Assembly (NCBI GenBank): GCA_018700525.1
Contig: JABITN010000106.1
Span: forward strand, 1-45,531
Source: Opitutales bacterium
GTDB taxonomy: Bacteria > Verrucomicrobiota > Verrucomicrobiia > Opitutales > Opitutaceae
Length of the DNA stretch: 45,531 bases
Reading direction: 5' to 3'
The position numbers were made by a program, and so were the translations under genes. The notes beneath the pieces were generated by a model. The model worked only from the letters and a program-made list of their open reading frames with translations. It was not told the origin of the DNA and made no database searches. Positions 1-9,970 of the stretch are shown one piece after another (within the stretch, counting starts at the first letter, position 1; each line of letters begins with the position of its first letter).

Positions 1-73
1 ATCCATGGCCAAACCCGAAGTGAGATAAAGAAAACACGGCGCAGAAAGAAATGAGAGAAAATCGGAACATCAT
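1..73 (-). CDS. 5' end of a secreted protein (signal peptide only, cut by window edge)
   Basis: Reading leftward from an ATG at 73, the frame stays open to the window edge and gives about 24 residues: Met-Met-Phe-Arg, then a hydrophobic run (FSLISFCAVFSLSHFGFG). This is a convincing Sec signal peptide or membrane anchor. An AGGAAG ribosome-binding site at 83-88 lies nine bases upstream of the ATG, which supports the start. A TTGACA -35 hexamer lies further upstream at 146-151. The gene diverges from the 287-5570 operon and shares its control region, so the product may be an exported or outer-membrane member of the same pathway. Its function cannot be told from the part present. Confidence 0.55.
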   Translation of the reverse strand, partial: MMFRFSLISFCAVFSLSHFGFGHG

Positions 74-124
74 CACGACACGCTTCCTGCCCTGATTCCC
101 CCACTTCGTTAATTCATTGCATTC

Positions 125-151
125 AATAATAATCATATCAGTTTTTGTCAA
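125..151 (-). promoter_or_regulatory. Promoter and candidate operator of the divergent left-end gene
   Basis: On the minus strand a perfect TTGACA (151 to 146) is followed after five bases by TGATATGAT (140 to 132) and an AT-rich stretch suitable for a -10 box. The same TTGACA plus TGATATGAT arrangement, with seven bases between, precedes the GntR/LacI-type regulator gene at 7269-7290. I infer a shared operator for that regulator. The plus-strand operon starting at 287 uses the same intergenic region, but I see no clear plus-strand promoter. Confidence 0.4.
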
Positions 152-286
152 AACCGGCACCTTATATCTTGCGTCCATCAACCCCGTGCGGATGTATAGC
201 AGGAGACAGTCGAAACCTGAGCGTTCTCCATTCAGAGCGCCTCCGCTGGATCGATTCTTACAACCGATACATCGCACTTCTCTATC

Positions 287-1333
287 ATGAAAAACACACC
301 GCTCCGCACATCCGTAATCGGCAGCTACCCATTTCCCGGCTGGTTGGAATTCGCCTCTCAGAACCTCGATCAATTCGGGGTAAACGACATAAGCGAAATG
401 CAAGAGGATGCCGTCGTCGCCGCCATCCACGACCAAGTATCGGCCGGCCTCGACGTCATCACCGACGGCGAACAAACTCGATTCGATTTCAATCTCTCCT
501 TCTACGGCTACATTAAAGGTATCGAACTCGAAAGCGCCTCACCCCGCCGCTTTGGGCCGCCAGCCCACGATCAACGCGGCAAGCACGCGATCACTGCCGA
601 ACTAGAAGCTCCCAATGGCCTCGGGGCCGTCGAAGAATTCGAACGCCTGAAACGCCTCGCCCCTGAAGGCCCAAGTCTCAAGGCCAGCATCCCCGGACCC
701 TTCACCATGAGCGGTCGCCTCCTACCCAACGATCGATATCCGGATCGCCTAGCGATCACCGAAGCCCTGCTTCCGTTGGTGCGCAGTGAAATCGAAAGCC
801 TCGTCGAGGCGGGATGCAACGAAATCTGCGTCGATGAACCGTCCATGAGCTGCTACGCCTACAAGGCCGACACGAGCTCCTTCGTTGACCTCTTCAATCG
901 CACCGTCGAACCCGCAGTCGGTAAAGCTCGCATCTGCTCTCACTTATGCTTCGGCAACTATAAAGGACGAGCAGTCGGCAAACGCACCCCGCGCGAAATG
1001 TTTCCCGATTTTCTCAATATGCACGTAGACGAAATGCATATTGAAATGTGTACGACCCATTTCGACTATCTCGACCTGATCGAAGAGATCAGCAAACATA
1101 TGGATGCCGCTATCGGCATCATCGATGTCAAAAGCTACTACATTGAAACGCCCGAGGACGTCGCTGCCATCATACGAAAATGCCTCGAATACGCTCCCGC
1201 AGACCGACTCGTTTTCGCGCCTGACTGCGGCCTCTCCCAAACCGCTCGCTGGGCTGCCCGCCAGAAGCTCGCCAATATGGTCGCCGGCGCGAACATCGTC
1301 CGAAACGAACTCGGACTTCCCAACGCTAAATGA
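287..1333 (+). CDS. MetE-like (cobalamin-independent methionine synthase II family) protein
   Basis: This 348-residue protein matches the catalytic C-terminal barrel of cobalamin-independent methionine synthase, without the N-terminal half of full MetE (about 750 residues). Visible landmarks are GSYP (12-15), DGEQ (60-63), PGPFT (136-140) and DEPS (183-186). The zinc and thiol-binding set is complete: His219-x-Cys221, Glu253 and Cys314. A zinc-dependent methyl or alkyl-thiol transfer is therefore plausible. The setting, with a lactonase-like hydrolase, a SIS protein and dehydrogenases, does not point to methionine synthesis, so the substrate is unknown. It is the first gene of a plus-strand operon. 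Its stop overlaps the next start as ATGA (1330-1333), indicating translational coupling. No strong ribosome-binding site precedes the ATG. Confidence 0.85.
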   Translation: MKNTPLRTSVIGSYPFPGWLEFASQNLDQFGVNDISEMQEDAVVAAIHDQVSAGLDVITDGEQTRFDFNLSFYGYIKGIELESASPRRFGPPAHDQRGKHAITAELEAPNGLGAVEEFERLKRLAPEGPSLKASIPGPFTMSGRLLPNDRYPDRLAITEALLPLVRSEIESLVEAGCNEICVDEPSMSCYAYKADTSSFVDLFNRTVEPAVGKARICSHLCFGNYKGRAVGKRTPREMFPDFLNMHVDEMHIEMCTTHFDYLDLIEEISKHMDAAIGIIDVKSYYIETPEDVAAIIRKCLEYAPADRLVFAPDCGLSQTARWAARQKLANMVAGANIVRNELGLPNAK

Positions 1334-2175
1334 AACCCGCGTTTCTCAAAGACGACGATCTTATTGCCGACATCGAATCCGCTCGTAAGAATAATACTGA
1401 CACGCTTCACACGTGGTGGTTGGGGCAAAGCGGGTTCCTCGTCATGTCTGCAGGCAAGACTGTCCTCTTCGATCCCTACCTCTCGGACTCCCTGACGCGA
1501 AAATACGCCACTACCGATAAGCCACACACGCGCATCACCGAACAGGTAATCGATCCCAGCAAACTCGAAGGTATCGATATCGTTACTTCCAGTCACAACC
1601 ACACCGATCACCTAGACAAGGAAACATTGACAGCCCTCTTTCGCGCAAACCCGGAGCTATCATTCATCATCCCCGAGGCCAATCGAGCATTCATAGCCGA
1701 CCGCCTCGAAAGCGATCCAGCCCAACCGATAGGCCTCAACGACGGATTGAACGCATCGGTCAAAGGGGTACAGTTCCACGGCATTGCATCCGCCCACGAC
1801 GAACTCAAGACCAACGAGAAAGGCGAACACCACTTCATGGGATTTATTATCGAACTCGGCCCCTGGAAAATCTACCACAGCGGCGATACTCGCCTCTACG
1901 GTGGACTCGCCTCCAGCCTCAAACGATTCAATCTCGACTTAGCCTTTCTTCCAATAAACGGATACAAACTCGAACGCCGGGTAGCCGGTAACCTAAGCTC
2001 CCAAGAGGCTGCGCAACTGGCCGACGAGTGCTCCATTAAAACAGTGGTCCCCCACCACTACGACTTATTCGAATTCAACACCGCCGACCCCGCCGATTTC
2101 GAAAACGCCTGCCAATCCAGAAACGTTTCTTTTCACATCCTGCGAAACGGCCAGCGCCTTTCGGTCGAACGCTAG
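1330..2175 (+). CDS. Metallo-beta-lactamase-fold hydrolase, UlaG-like
   Basis: A 281-residue metallo-beta-lactamase-fold hydrolase. The dinuclear metal motif HxHxDH is present as H89, H91, D93 and H94. A bridging Asp lies in HSGDT (D186), and a C-terminal PHH pair sits at 242-243. The general layout resembles UlaG, which opens L-ascorbate-6-phosphate lactone, so lactone or phosphoester hydrolysis on a sugar acid is a reasonable inference. The exact substrate is not readable. Its start overlaps the stop of the MetE-like gene by four bases, and the SIS-domain gene follows after 28 bases. No signal peptide is seen, so it is probably cytoplasmic. Confidence 0.8.
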   Translation: MKPAFLKDDDLIADIESARKNNTDTLHTWWLGQSGFLVMSAGKTVLFDPYLSDSLTRKYATTDKPHTRITEQVIDPSKLEGIDIVTSSHNHTDHLDKETLTALFRANPELSFIIPEANRAFIADRLESDPAQPIGLNDGLNASVKGVQFHGIASAHDELKTNEKGEHHFMGFIIELGPWKIYHSGDTRLYGGLASSLKRFNLDLAFLPINGYKLERRVAGNLSSQEAAQLADECSIKTVVPHHYDLFEFNTADPADFENACQSRNVSFHILRNGQRLSVER

Positions 2176-2203
2176 ATACAACCATTTTCATTTCCTCTAA
2201 ATT

Positions 2204-2983
2204 ATGTCTCTCACACAAACCTATCTCCAGAAGTCACGCGAACTGATCGAAATCGTCTCGGCCCAGGAAGACAATATCGCCAAAGCCGCCGACTTGTTCG
2301 CCGAAACGATTCTAGCCGACCGCATGGTCCATGTTTTCGGCTCCGGTCATAGTCGCATGATGACCGAAGAAATGTGGCCTCGCTACGGATCCTTTCCCGG
2401 ATTCAACCCGATCGTCGAGCTATCGCTCAGCTTCCACAATCTCGTAGTTGGCTGCAATGGACAACGACAAGCGATGTTCCTTGAAAACGCTAGCGGCCTA
2501 GCTGAACAAATTCTGCGAAATTTCGAGCTCAGCGAGAAAGACACAGCCCTCGTAATCTCCTCCAGCGGCTGTAATCGCGTGCCCATAGAAATGGCCGAAC
2601 TCTTCCAAAAACAGGGAATCAAAGTAGTCGCTCTTGTCAGCAAACTCCACTCGAACGCCTCCAAAACCAAAGATACTAGAGGCAAGAAACTCTCCGATTT
2701 CGCCGACCTCATCCTCGACACCGGCGCGCCCGTTGGCGATGCGATGATCGACATCCAAGGACTGGATACGCCCGTTTCTCCTGGCTCAACCCTCGGAGGA
2801 TGCTTGGTCATCAACTCCATTAAAGCGGAAGTCGCCCAACGTCTAACCGACGCCGGCCAGCCCCCAAAAGTACTGACAGCCGGAGCCGTCATCGGAGCCG
2901 AACGAGCTACCGAAATTTTCCAGGCGGCTTACGACGAACACGGCCGTCGCCTATCGCGATACTACGCGACCCTCGGCATATAG
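2204..2983 (+). CDS. SIS-domain sugar-phosphate binding/isomerase protein (UPF0309-like)
   Basis: A 259-residue SIS-domain protein. The phosphosugar-binding loops are visible as FGSGHSR (about 45-51) and as a second Ser-rich loop, ISSSGCNR (about 118-125). The arrangement, with a conserved EEMWPRYG segment after the first loop, resembles the UPF0309 group of single-SIS proteins rather than GlmS or AgaS. SIS domains bind or isomerise phosphorylated sugars or amino sugars. In this operon it would handle the sugar-phosphate intermediate, but the reaction is inferred. It lies 28 bases after the UlaG-like gene and 10 bases before a decayed FAD oxidoreductase remnant. Confidence 0.8.
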   Translation: MSLTQTYLQKSRELIEIVSAQEDNIAKAADLFAETILADRMVHVFGSGHSRMMTEEMWPRYGSFPGFNPIVELSLSFHNLVVGCNGQRQAMFLENASGLAEQILRNFELSEKDTALVISSSGCNRVPIEMAELFQKQGIKVVALVSKLHSNASKTKDTRGKKLSDFADLILDTGAPVGDAMIDIQGLDTPVSPGSTLGGCLVINSIKAEVAQRLTDAGQPPKVLTAGAVIGAERATEIFQAAYDEHGRRLSRYYATLGI

Positions 2984-2993
2984 AAGACATGCC

Positions 2994-3359
2994 ATGAGCC
3001 TTCGGATCATCAATCGCTCCATCGTTCCGACCCTAGCCGAAGTAGACATACTCGTTGTCAGGGCCGGTTCCGCCCGCTGCGTCGTAGCCCTCGCAGCGCG
3101 AAAGGCGAACATTCACTCGGTAATCCTCCTCGAACGCTATGGCTTTGCAGGCGGCACCAGCACCCAAATACTGGATACTTTCTACGGATTCTTCACGCTA
3201 GGCGACCAACCGAGAAAAAACATCGGGGCTCGTAATATCGAATCAACTACACTAAGACCGCTCCTTGAAAAATGGGGTTCTATCATGGAAACGCCGGATA
3301 ACATAGCTAACACCTCAGAAGCCGGCTGGAAGACGAATCCGCAACGCCTATCCCAATGA
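2994..3359 (+). pseudogene. Remnant of an FAD-dependent oxidoreductase (N-terminal part only)
   Basis: The 121-residue product matches only the N-terminal dinucleotide-binding region of the FAD-dependent oxidoreductase family that normally carries a GGGSAG loop followed by LLERYGFLGGT and LDTFYGFF. Here the loop reads RAGSAR (23-28), so three glycines are lost. LLERYGFAGGTST (45-57) and LDTFYGFF (60-67) remain. Family members are usually 400-500 residues; this frame stops soon after a WKTNP segment that corresponds to the family's early region, and the rest is missing. Its stop overlaps the next gene's ATG (3356), so the reading frame may persist only to couple translation. I treat it as nonfunctional, although a short expressed peptide is possible. 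Confidence 0.7.
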
Positions 3360-4432
3360 ATACTCGAGATAAAGACTGGAAAATAGTCGGAATCAATTTC
3401 GACCACATGCACATGGGCGATCTCCTTCGCCAAACGCACGAACACCCTTCAGCGACCATCGCCGGTATCTGCGACGCTGATCCGACTCGCATGGAGGAAG
3501 CTATCGCCAATTTCTCGATCCCCGAAAACCGCGTTTTCACCGATATCGATGTCTGCATGAAAACAATAGACCCAGACCTCGTCATCATCTGCGCTGCAAC
3601 CGCGCGGCACGCCGAGTACGTCGAAAAAATTGCCCCTTACGGAAAGCACCTCTTCATAGAAAAACCTTTTGCCGACAGCCTTGCCTCCGCCGACCGTATG
3701 GCAGCCGCTATGGTTCCAGGACAGCAATTGATTATCAACTGGCCCCTACGCTGGTACCCTTCCCACGCGACCGCTTACCGTCTCATCAACGAAGGTCTCA
3801 TTGGAACCGTACGCGAAGTTCACTACTACGACGGAAACCGAGGCCCCCTCGCTCACGGAGCTGACAAAATCGTCAAAGACGTCACTCCTAAACTCAAAGC
3901 CGAAAGCTGGTTTTACAAAAAAAGCGAGGGAGGTGGTGCCCTCCTCGATTACCTCGGATACGGAACGACTCTTGGAGCTTGGTTCAACGGAGGCAAATCG
4001 CCAGTCGATGTCACTACCGTCATTGGAGGCGATCCTAGCCTTGAAGTCGATGAACACAGCATAACGATCTGCCGATACGCCGACGGCACTCTTTCCAAAT
4101 TCGAAACCAAATGGGGCACCTTCACCGACCCATGGACCCACCAACCCCAACCCAAATGCGGCTTCAACATCATCGGAAGCGAAGGCACCATCGCATCCTA
4201 TGACTTGGAGCCAACCATTCGAATCCAAACGCAGGAAAAGCCTGAAGGCGAAACCATTCCCTGCGACGAACTCGTCCATCCCTTTCACGCTCCCATCCCC
4301 TACGTCCTCCACCGCATCGAAAACGGTCTCGAAATCGATGGCCCCCTAAGCCCTGAGGTAGCTCGCATTGGACAACAGATCGTCGACGCAGCCGTCCTTA
4401 GCGCATCAGAACGAAGTACAGTTTCCCTCTAA
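3356..4432 (+). CDS. Gfo/Idh/MocA-family oxidoreductase (first of two)
   Basis: A 358-residue NAD(P)-dependent dehydrogenase of the Gfo/Idh/MocA family, which oxidises or isomerises sugars, inositols and related polyols. The N-terminal nucleotide-binding turn is atypical (VGINFDHMHMGD, 11-22) rather than GxGxxG, followed by the CDAD strand end (39-42). The family EKP motif is intact (102-104, Lys103 as catalytic base). A C-terminal alpha/beta domain follows. The start overlaps the stop of the FAD remnant as ATGA. A second family member begins five bases downstream. The two are divergent in sequence, suggesting successive or opposing oxidation steps rather than a recent duplication. Confidence 0.85.
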   Translation: MNTRDKDWKIVGINFDHMHMGDLLRQTHEHPSATIAGICDADPTRMEEAIANFSIPENRVFTDIDVCMKTIDPDLVIICAATARHAEYVEKIAPYGKHLFIEKPFADSLASADRMAAAMVPGQQLIINWPLRWYPSHATAYRLINEGLIGTVREVHYYDGNRGPLAHGADKIVKDVTPKLKAESWFYKKSEGGGALLDYLGYGTTLGAWFNGGKSPVDVTTVIGGDPSLEVDEHSITICRYADGTLSKFETKWGTFTDPWTHQPQPKCGFNIIGSEGTIASYDLEPTIRIQTQEKPEGETIPCDELVHPFHAPIPYVLHRIENGLEIDGPLSPEVARIGQQIVDAAVLSASERSTVSL

Positions 4433-4436
4433 CACC

Positions 4437-5570
4437 ATGAGCCCAGAAACCAACTACATCCTCCAAAGCGATCAAGAAATCAAACAGCTCGAAGCGCCGA
4501 GTCTCGACTACGAACCCCAGCTACCTAAAAGCTATCGTCCCAAAATCGGCTTAATCGGATGCGGTGGAATAACAAACCACCATCTCAACGCCTACAAAGC
4601 AGCCGGACTAGAGGTGATCGGCCTGTGCGATTTGAATGAACCCAAAACGCACGAGAGACGAGATTCACACTATCCCGACGCAACCTGTTACCAAGACTAC
4701 CATCAACTACTCGCTAATCCCGAAATTGATGTAGTAGATATAGCCCTACACCCAGCGCCTCGCGTCGCCGCAATAGAAGCCTCCCTCAATGCAGGCAAAC
4801 ACGTCCTTAGCCAAAAACCATTTGCCCTCGATCTCGACGTAGCCGAACGCCTTTCCGATCTCGCTCAATCCAAAAACCTAAAACTCGCCGTCAATCAAAA
4901 CGGACGCTGGGCTCCCTATGTCCGCTATATACAGCAGGCAATAAATGCAGGCCTGATAGGCGAAACGAACACGGTAAACATATATCTAAACTGGGACCAC
5001 ACCTGGATCCATGGCACTCCCTTCGAAACGATTCACCACATCATTCTCTACGACTTCGCCGTGCACTGGATTGATATGGCAGTCAATTTCTTCCATTCAC
5101 AATCAGCCGAACGCGCATTCGGAACCGTCCGCAAAGCAAAGAATCAACTCCTCGAATCCCCACTACTAGGCGGTGCCACGATACAGTTCAGCAACGGTGT
5201 AGCGAATCTTGCCTTCGACGGACAATGCACTCAAGGCGCCCAAGAACGCATAGTCATTACCGGCGACAAAGGTGTACTTACAGCCTCAGGTGAAGTTACC
5301 AAAATATCCGAAGTCACTCTTGAAACGAACGAGGGCATCGCCACAGCCCAACTCGATGGCTCGTGGTTCGACGACGGATTCAAAGGAGCAATGCTGGAAT
5401 TACTCTGCTCCATCGAAGAAGATCGCGAACCATTCAATTCAGCTCAAAACAATCTCGCCACTCTAGCCAGCGTCTACGCGATCATAAAGTCAGCCGACAA
5501 TGGGAATTCAGTCGAAGTTGGAGAAAATCGCCAACTAGGCGAAAACTGCCAACCCCGCGCCTCGGAATAG
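4437..5570 (+). CDS. Gfo/Idh/MocA-family oxidoreductase (second of two)
   Basis: I place the start at the ATG at 4437, just after the preceding stop, giving 377 residues; an earlier in-frame ATG at 4368 lies inside the upstream gene. The Rossmann turn GCGGIT (41-46) is followed by a Gfo/Idh/MocA C-terminal domain. The usual EKP motif is QKP here (126-128), with Lys127 retained. HWID (near 220) lies where catalytic His and Asp usually occur. The protein begins with about 30 extra residues before the Rossmann fold and ends with a polar tail (VEVGENRQLGEN). The last 36 bases overlap the convergent phosphotriesterase-like gene, which is itself shortened there. Confidence 0.85.
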   Translation: MSPETNYILQSDQEIKQLEAPSLDYEPQLPKSYRPKIGLIGCGGITNHHLNAYKAAGLEVIGLCDLNEPKTHERRDSHYPDATCYQDYHQLLANPEIDVVDIALHPAPRVAAIEASLNAGKHVLSQKPFALDLDVAERLSDLAQSKNLKLAVNQNGRWAPYVRYIQQAINAGLIGETNTVNIYLNWDHTWIHGTPFETIHHIILYDFAVHWIDMAVNFFHSQSAERAFGTVRKAKNQLLESPLLGGATIQFSNGVANLAFDGQCTQGAQERIVITGDKGVLTASGEVTKISEVTLETNEGIATAQLDGSWFDDGFKGAMLELLCSIEEDREPFNSAQNNLATLASVYAIIKSADNGNSVEVGENRQLGENCQPRASE

Positions 5571-6257
5571 CTTTTCCAATACGAGCGCCGCGTCCATCCC
5601 CAGCATAACTAGCCCCAACAATCCGCCCTCTTTCAATCCGATCATTAGATCCAAAGTCGGATTACCTGCGTCGCCACTCCAGCGAAATGCCGAATCGTAT
5701 TCTACGCACACACCACTGGAGAGAACATCCTTATGATACCCTAAATCCGGTTTTCGATCCGTGTGCGAAATCACTACATGCCCTAGACTCACCCCTAACC
5801 GATTTAGCAAATCCACTTGTTTATCCGCCGCAGTTCCCTGCTCCGTATGAGTCAGAATAGGGGCTCCCGTAATGCAATGCGCTTCCGCCGCCGTAACGAA
5901 CAATCGAGCTAACTCATCGGAACTCATCCGACCGCCCCAATGGCCATCCGGATAATACTTCGCCAAATGAAGCCCGGTAGGACAAAGGATCTGCACCCCG
6001 CTTAACCGAGAAACCTCAGCCAGCTTAACTGCATTACGCCACACAGCGCAGGGCATGGAATCCACCATAGAGCATCCGCCCAGCTTCTTGAATTCCAGCA
6101 AATCAGCCGCCGCCTTCGCTACAGAATCAAATCTAAACTCAAGATACCGCGTAGTTGTATAACTACTATCCAATATAATATGCTCGTGAGCATAGCATAC
6201 TCCAAGATTCCTCGCGGGGAGATCCCCCAGCACGGATCGAACAAACGCTCCCTTCAT
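5535..6257 (-). CDS. Phosphotriesterase-family (PTE/PHP) hydrolase, C-terminally shortened
   Basis: A 240-residue member of the amidohydrolase superfamily, phosphotriesterase-related branch, many of whose members are sugar-lactone hydrolases. Metal ligands visible are the AHEH pair (H24, H26), THTE (H137), SHTD (H165) and GMDAA (D222). In normal members about 60 further residues, including an RRxYW-like segment and NPARxF, follow the last Asp. Here only 18 unrelated residues remain before the stop, inside the 3' end of the convergent dehydrogenase gene. The start at 6257 overlaps the regulator's stop (ATGA), so the two are coupled; longer in-frame starts run into the regulator gene. It may be partly or fully inactive. 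Confidence 0.75.
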   Translation of the reverse strand: MKGAFVRSVLGDLPARNLGVCYAHEHIILDSSYTTTRYLEFRFDSVAKAAADLLEFKKLGGCSMVDSMPCAVWRNAVKLAEVSRLSGVQILCPTGLHLAKYYPDGHWGGRMSSDELARLFVTAAEAHCITGAPILTHTEQGTAADKQVDLLNRLGVSLGHVVISHTDRKPDLGYHKDVLSSGVCVEYDSAFRWSGDAGNPTLDLMIGLKEGGLLGLVMLGMDAALVLEKLFRGAGLAVFA

Positions 6258-7252
6258 GACAAGCTTCCGCGTACAACCGGACGCGGCGCCAAAATCCGCG
6301 TAATTGCAGTAGACGTGTCTCCCGAAATTCTCTTCTGAGCAACCTCTACAACATTCTTTGCCAACTCGTCCCAAGGTATCGAGATCGTCGTCAAATCCAA
6401 CTGTTCCGCTACCGGCGCGTCATCGAAACCGATCACCCGCAACCCCGCCGGTCGCCCATCCTCGCCAGCCGCATCCAATAAAGCCTGAGCCAATCGATCA
6501 TTCGCGCAAAACACCACATCGGGCTTTTTCTCCAACAAGGGTCCAGCCGCCAAAAGTCCGTCGTCATAGAACCAGGAATCCGCGAAATAGATCTCGGCCC
6601 GAGGAATCACTTCCTGAAACCCATGGACGCGATCCAAACAACGTTGATCCGCTCTCGGCCCACCGAGAATCATAACGGCTGCATCCCGAGCAACCGCCCT
6701 CACCAATTCACCCGCCGCAATACCGCCCGAACGATCGTCCACACTCACCGCATCGCAGTACACCGCCGACAAACCTTTCGGAGGAGCTTGATTGATCAAT
6801 AAACAATATCTCTCCGCCTGACGGATCAATTCCTGAGCCTCCAAGCACTCCCAAAAAATCGGAAAACTCGATGTCCCAACTCGATTGACAGAACCACCCC
6901 ATCGAATTCGAGCTTGTATTCCCGCCTTTTCAAATCCGTCTTTCAAGCGAGCCAACAAAAGCGCTCCAAAGCTGTCCTTCACACGGGCCCGTTCATTGAA
7001 AATCAATTCCACGCCACGCCACTGGGGCGTCTCCCCGCGAAGGAATGTCCCGCTTCCCGGCTTTCGAGTAAGGTAACCCTCCGCCACCAATTCGCGCACC
7101 AACGTGTCCGCGGTCTGATAGCTTATATTAAACCGTAAGCCCAACGCTCTATTTGAAAGGAAACGACTACCCGGCAAATAGTAGCCATACTCGATTCGAC
7201 GAATAAGCTTCTCCTTGACTTCGATAACTTTTTGCGAACGCGGGCGGGCCAT
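6254..7252 (-). CDS. GntR-type HTH regulator with LacI-like sugar-binding domain
   Basis: A 332-residue transcription factor. The N-terminal winged helix (about 1-70) ends in the GntR signature GYLTRKPGSGTFL. It is followed by a periplasmic-binding-protein-like effector domain of the LacI type, with CANDRLAQALL and GFDDAPVAEQLDLTTI as typical landmarks. I prefer the ATG at 7252 (MARPRSQ), preceded by GAGAA, over the ATG at 7273. The promoter TTGACA (7285-7290) with a 17-base spacer predicts transcription starting close to 7255, below the upstream ATG. The gene is coupled to the phosphotriesterase-like gene and probably controls itself and the operon at 287-5570. The effector is presumably a sugar or sugar acid. 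Confidence 0.85.
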   Translation of the reverse strand: MARPRSQKVIEVKEKLIRRIEYGYYLPGSRFLSNRALGLRFNISYQTADTLVRELVAEGYLTRKPGSGTFLRGETPQWRGVELIFNERARVKDSFGALLLARLKDGFEKAGIQARIRWGGSVNRVGTSSFPIFWECLEAQELIRQAERYCLLINQAPPKGLSAVYCDAVSVDDRSGGIAAGELVRAVARDAAVMILGGPRADQRCLDRVHGFQEVIPRAEIYFADSWFYDDGLLAAGPLLEKKPDVVFCANDRLAQALLDAAGEDGRPAGLRVIGFDDAPVAEQLDLTTISIPWDELAKNVVEVAQKRISGDTSTAITRILAPRPVVRGSLS

Positions 7253-7261
7253 ATCGTTCTC

Positions 7262-7304
7262 ATTTATTATCATATCAATTTTAATGTCAACTGATTTGTA
7301 ATAA
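7262..7304 (-). promoter_or_regulatory. Promoter and autoregulatory operator of the GntR/LacI-type gene
   Basis: Minus strand: TTGACA (7290 to 7285), a 17-base spacer, then ATAAAT (7267 to 7262) as a possible -10. An imperfect inverted repeat surrounds it. The left arm is TTATTATCATATCA (7264-7277) and the right arm TGATTTGTAATAA (7292-7304); they match except for one missing base and one substitution. The left arm contains the TGATATGAT block also found at 132-140. The position over the promoter suits autorepression. Confidence 0.5.
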
Positions 7305-7586
7305 GGTTTCCCCTACAATAATACGCTCCACTCCGACCGACGAAAAACAAATCGCACACAGGCTCGACAAAGTAATCTCAAACAGAAGATGAGCCACTTT
7401 TTTACAGAGGCGGCGCCTGCGCCCTACCGCGTCTACTCAATTCTAACGGTACGGCACGATTACCGCTCCTACTCTGATGTCTCAAACCACACAATCAAGT
7501 ATGCCCTACGCCAACCCTTACGCGCCGTATTCTATTGACCCAGCCCGAGAGACGATTACCGAAGAACTTCGCTCTATTTAGGATGC
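7305..7586. other. Intergenic region with a GC-rich palindromic element
   Basis: No gene is visible between the regulator promoter and the icd promoter. A GC-rich self-complementary stretch (GGCGGCGCCTGCGCC, 7409-7423) follows a T-run and resembles a REP-type intergenic element. It has no clear terminator geometry in either direction. Confidence 0.3.
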
Positions 7587-9870
<2,284 letters not shown>

Positions 9871-9970
9871 ATTCCTTTGGCAATATCGTAACGCGAAACA
9901 GGAGGCACCCAATCGGGCGTGTGCGCTAAGCAGGGACCCACCCTAGATTTAAGTAGATCAAAAACACTCG

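Noticed and set aside
145-516. Plus-strand frame of 123 codons at the left end
   Set aside because: Arg-rich composition in a frame overlapping the MetE-like gene; the MetE-like frame has the family motifs.
287-1333. Genuine methionine synthase MetE
   Set aside because: Only the catalytic barrel is present and the operon context is sugar-related, so the family name is used without the metE symbol.
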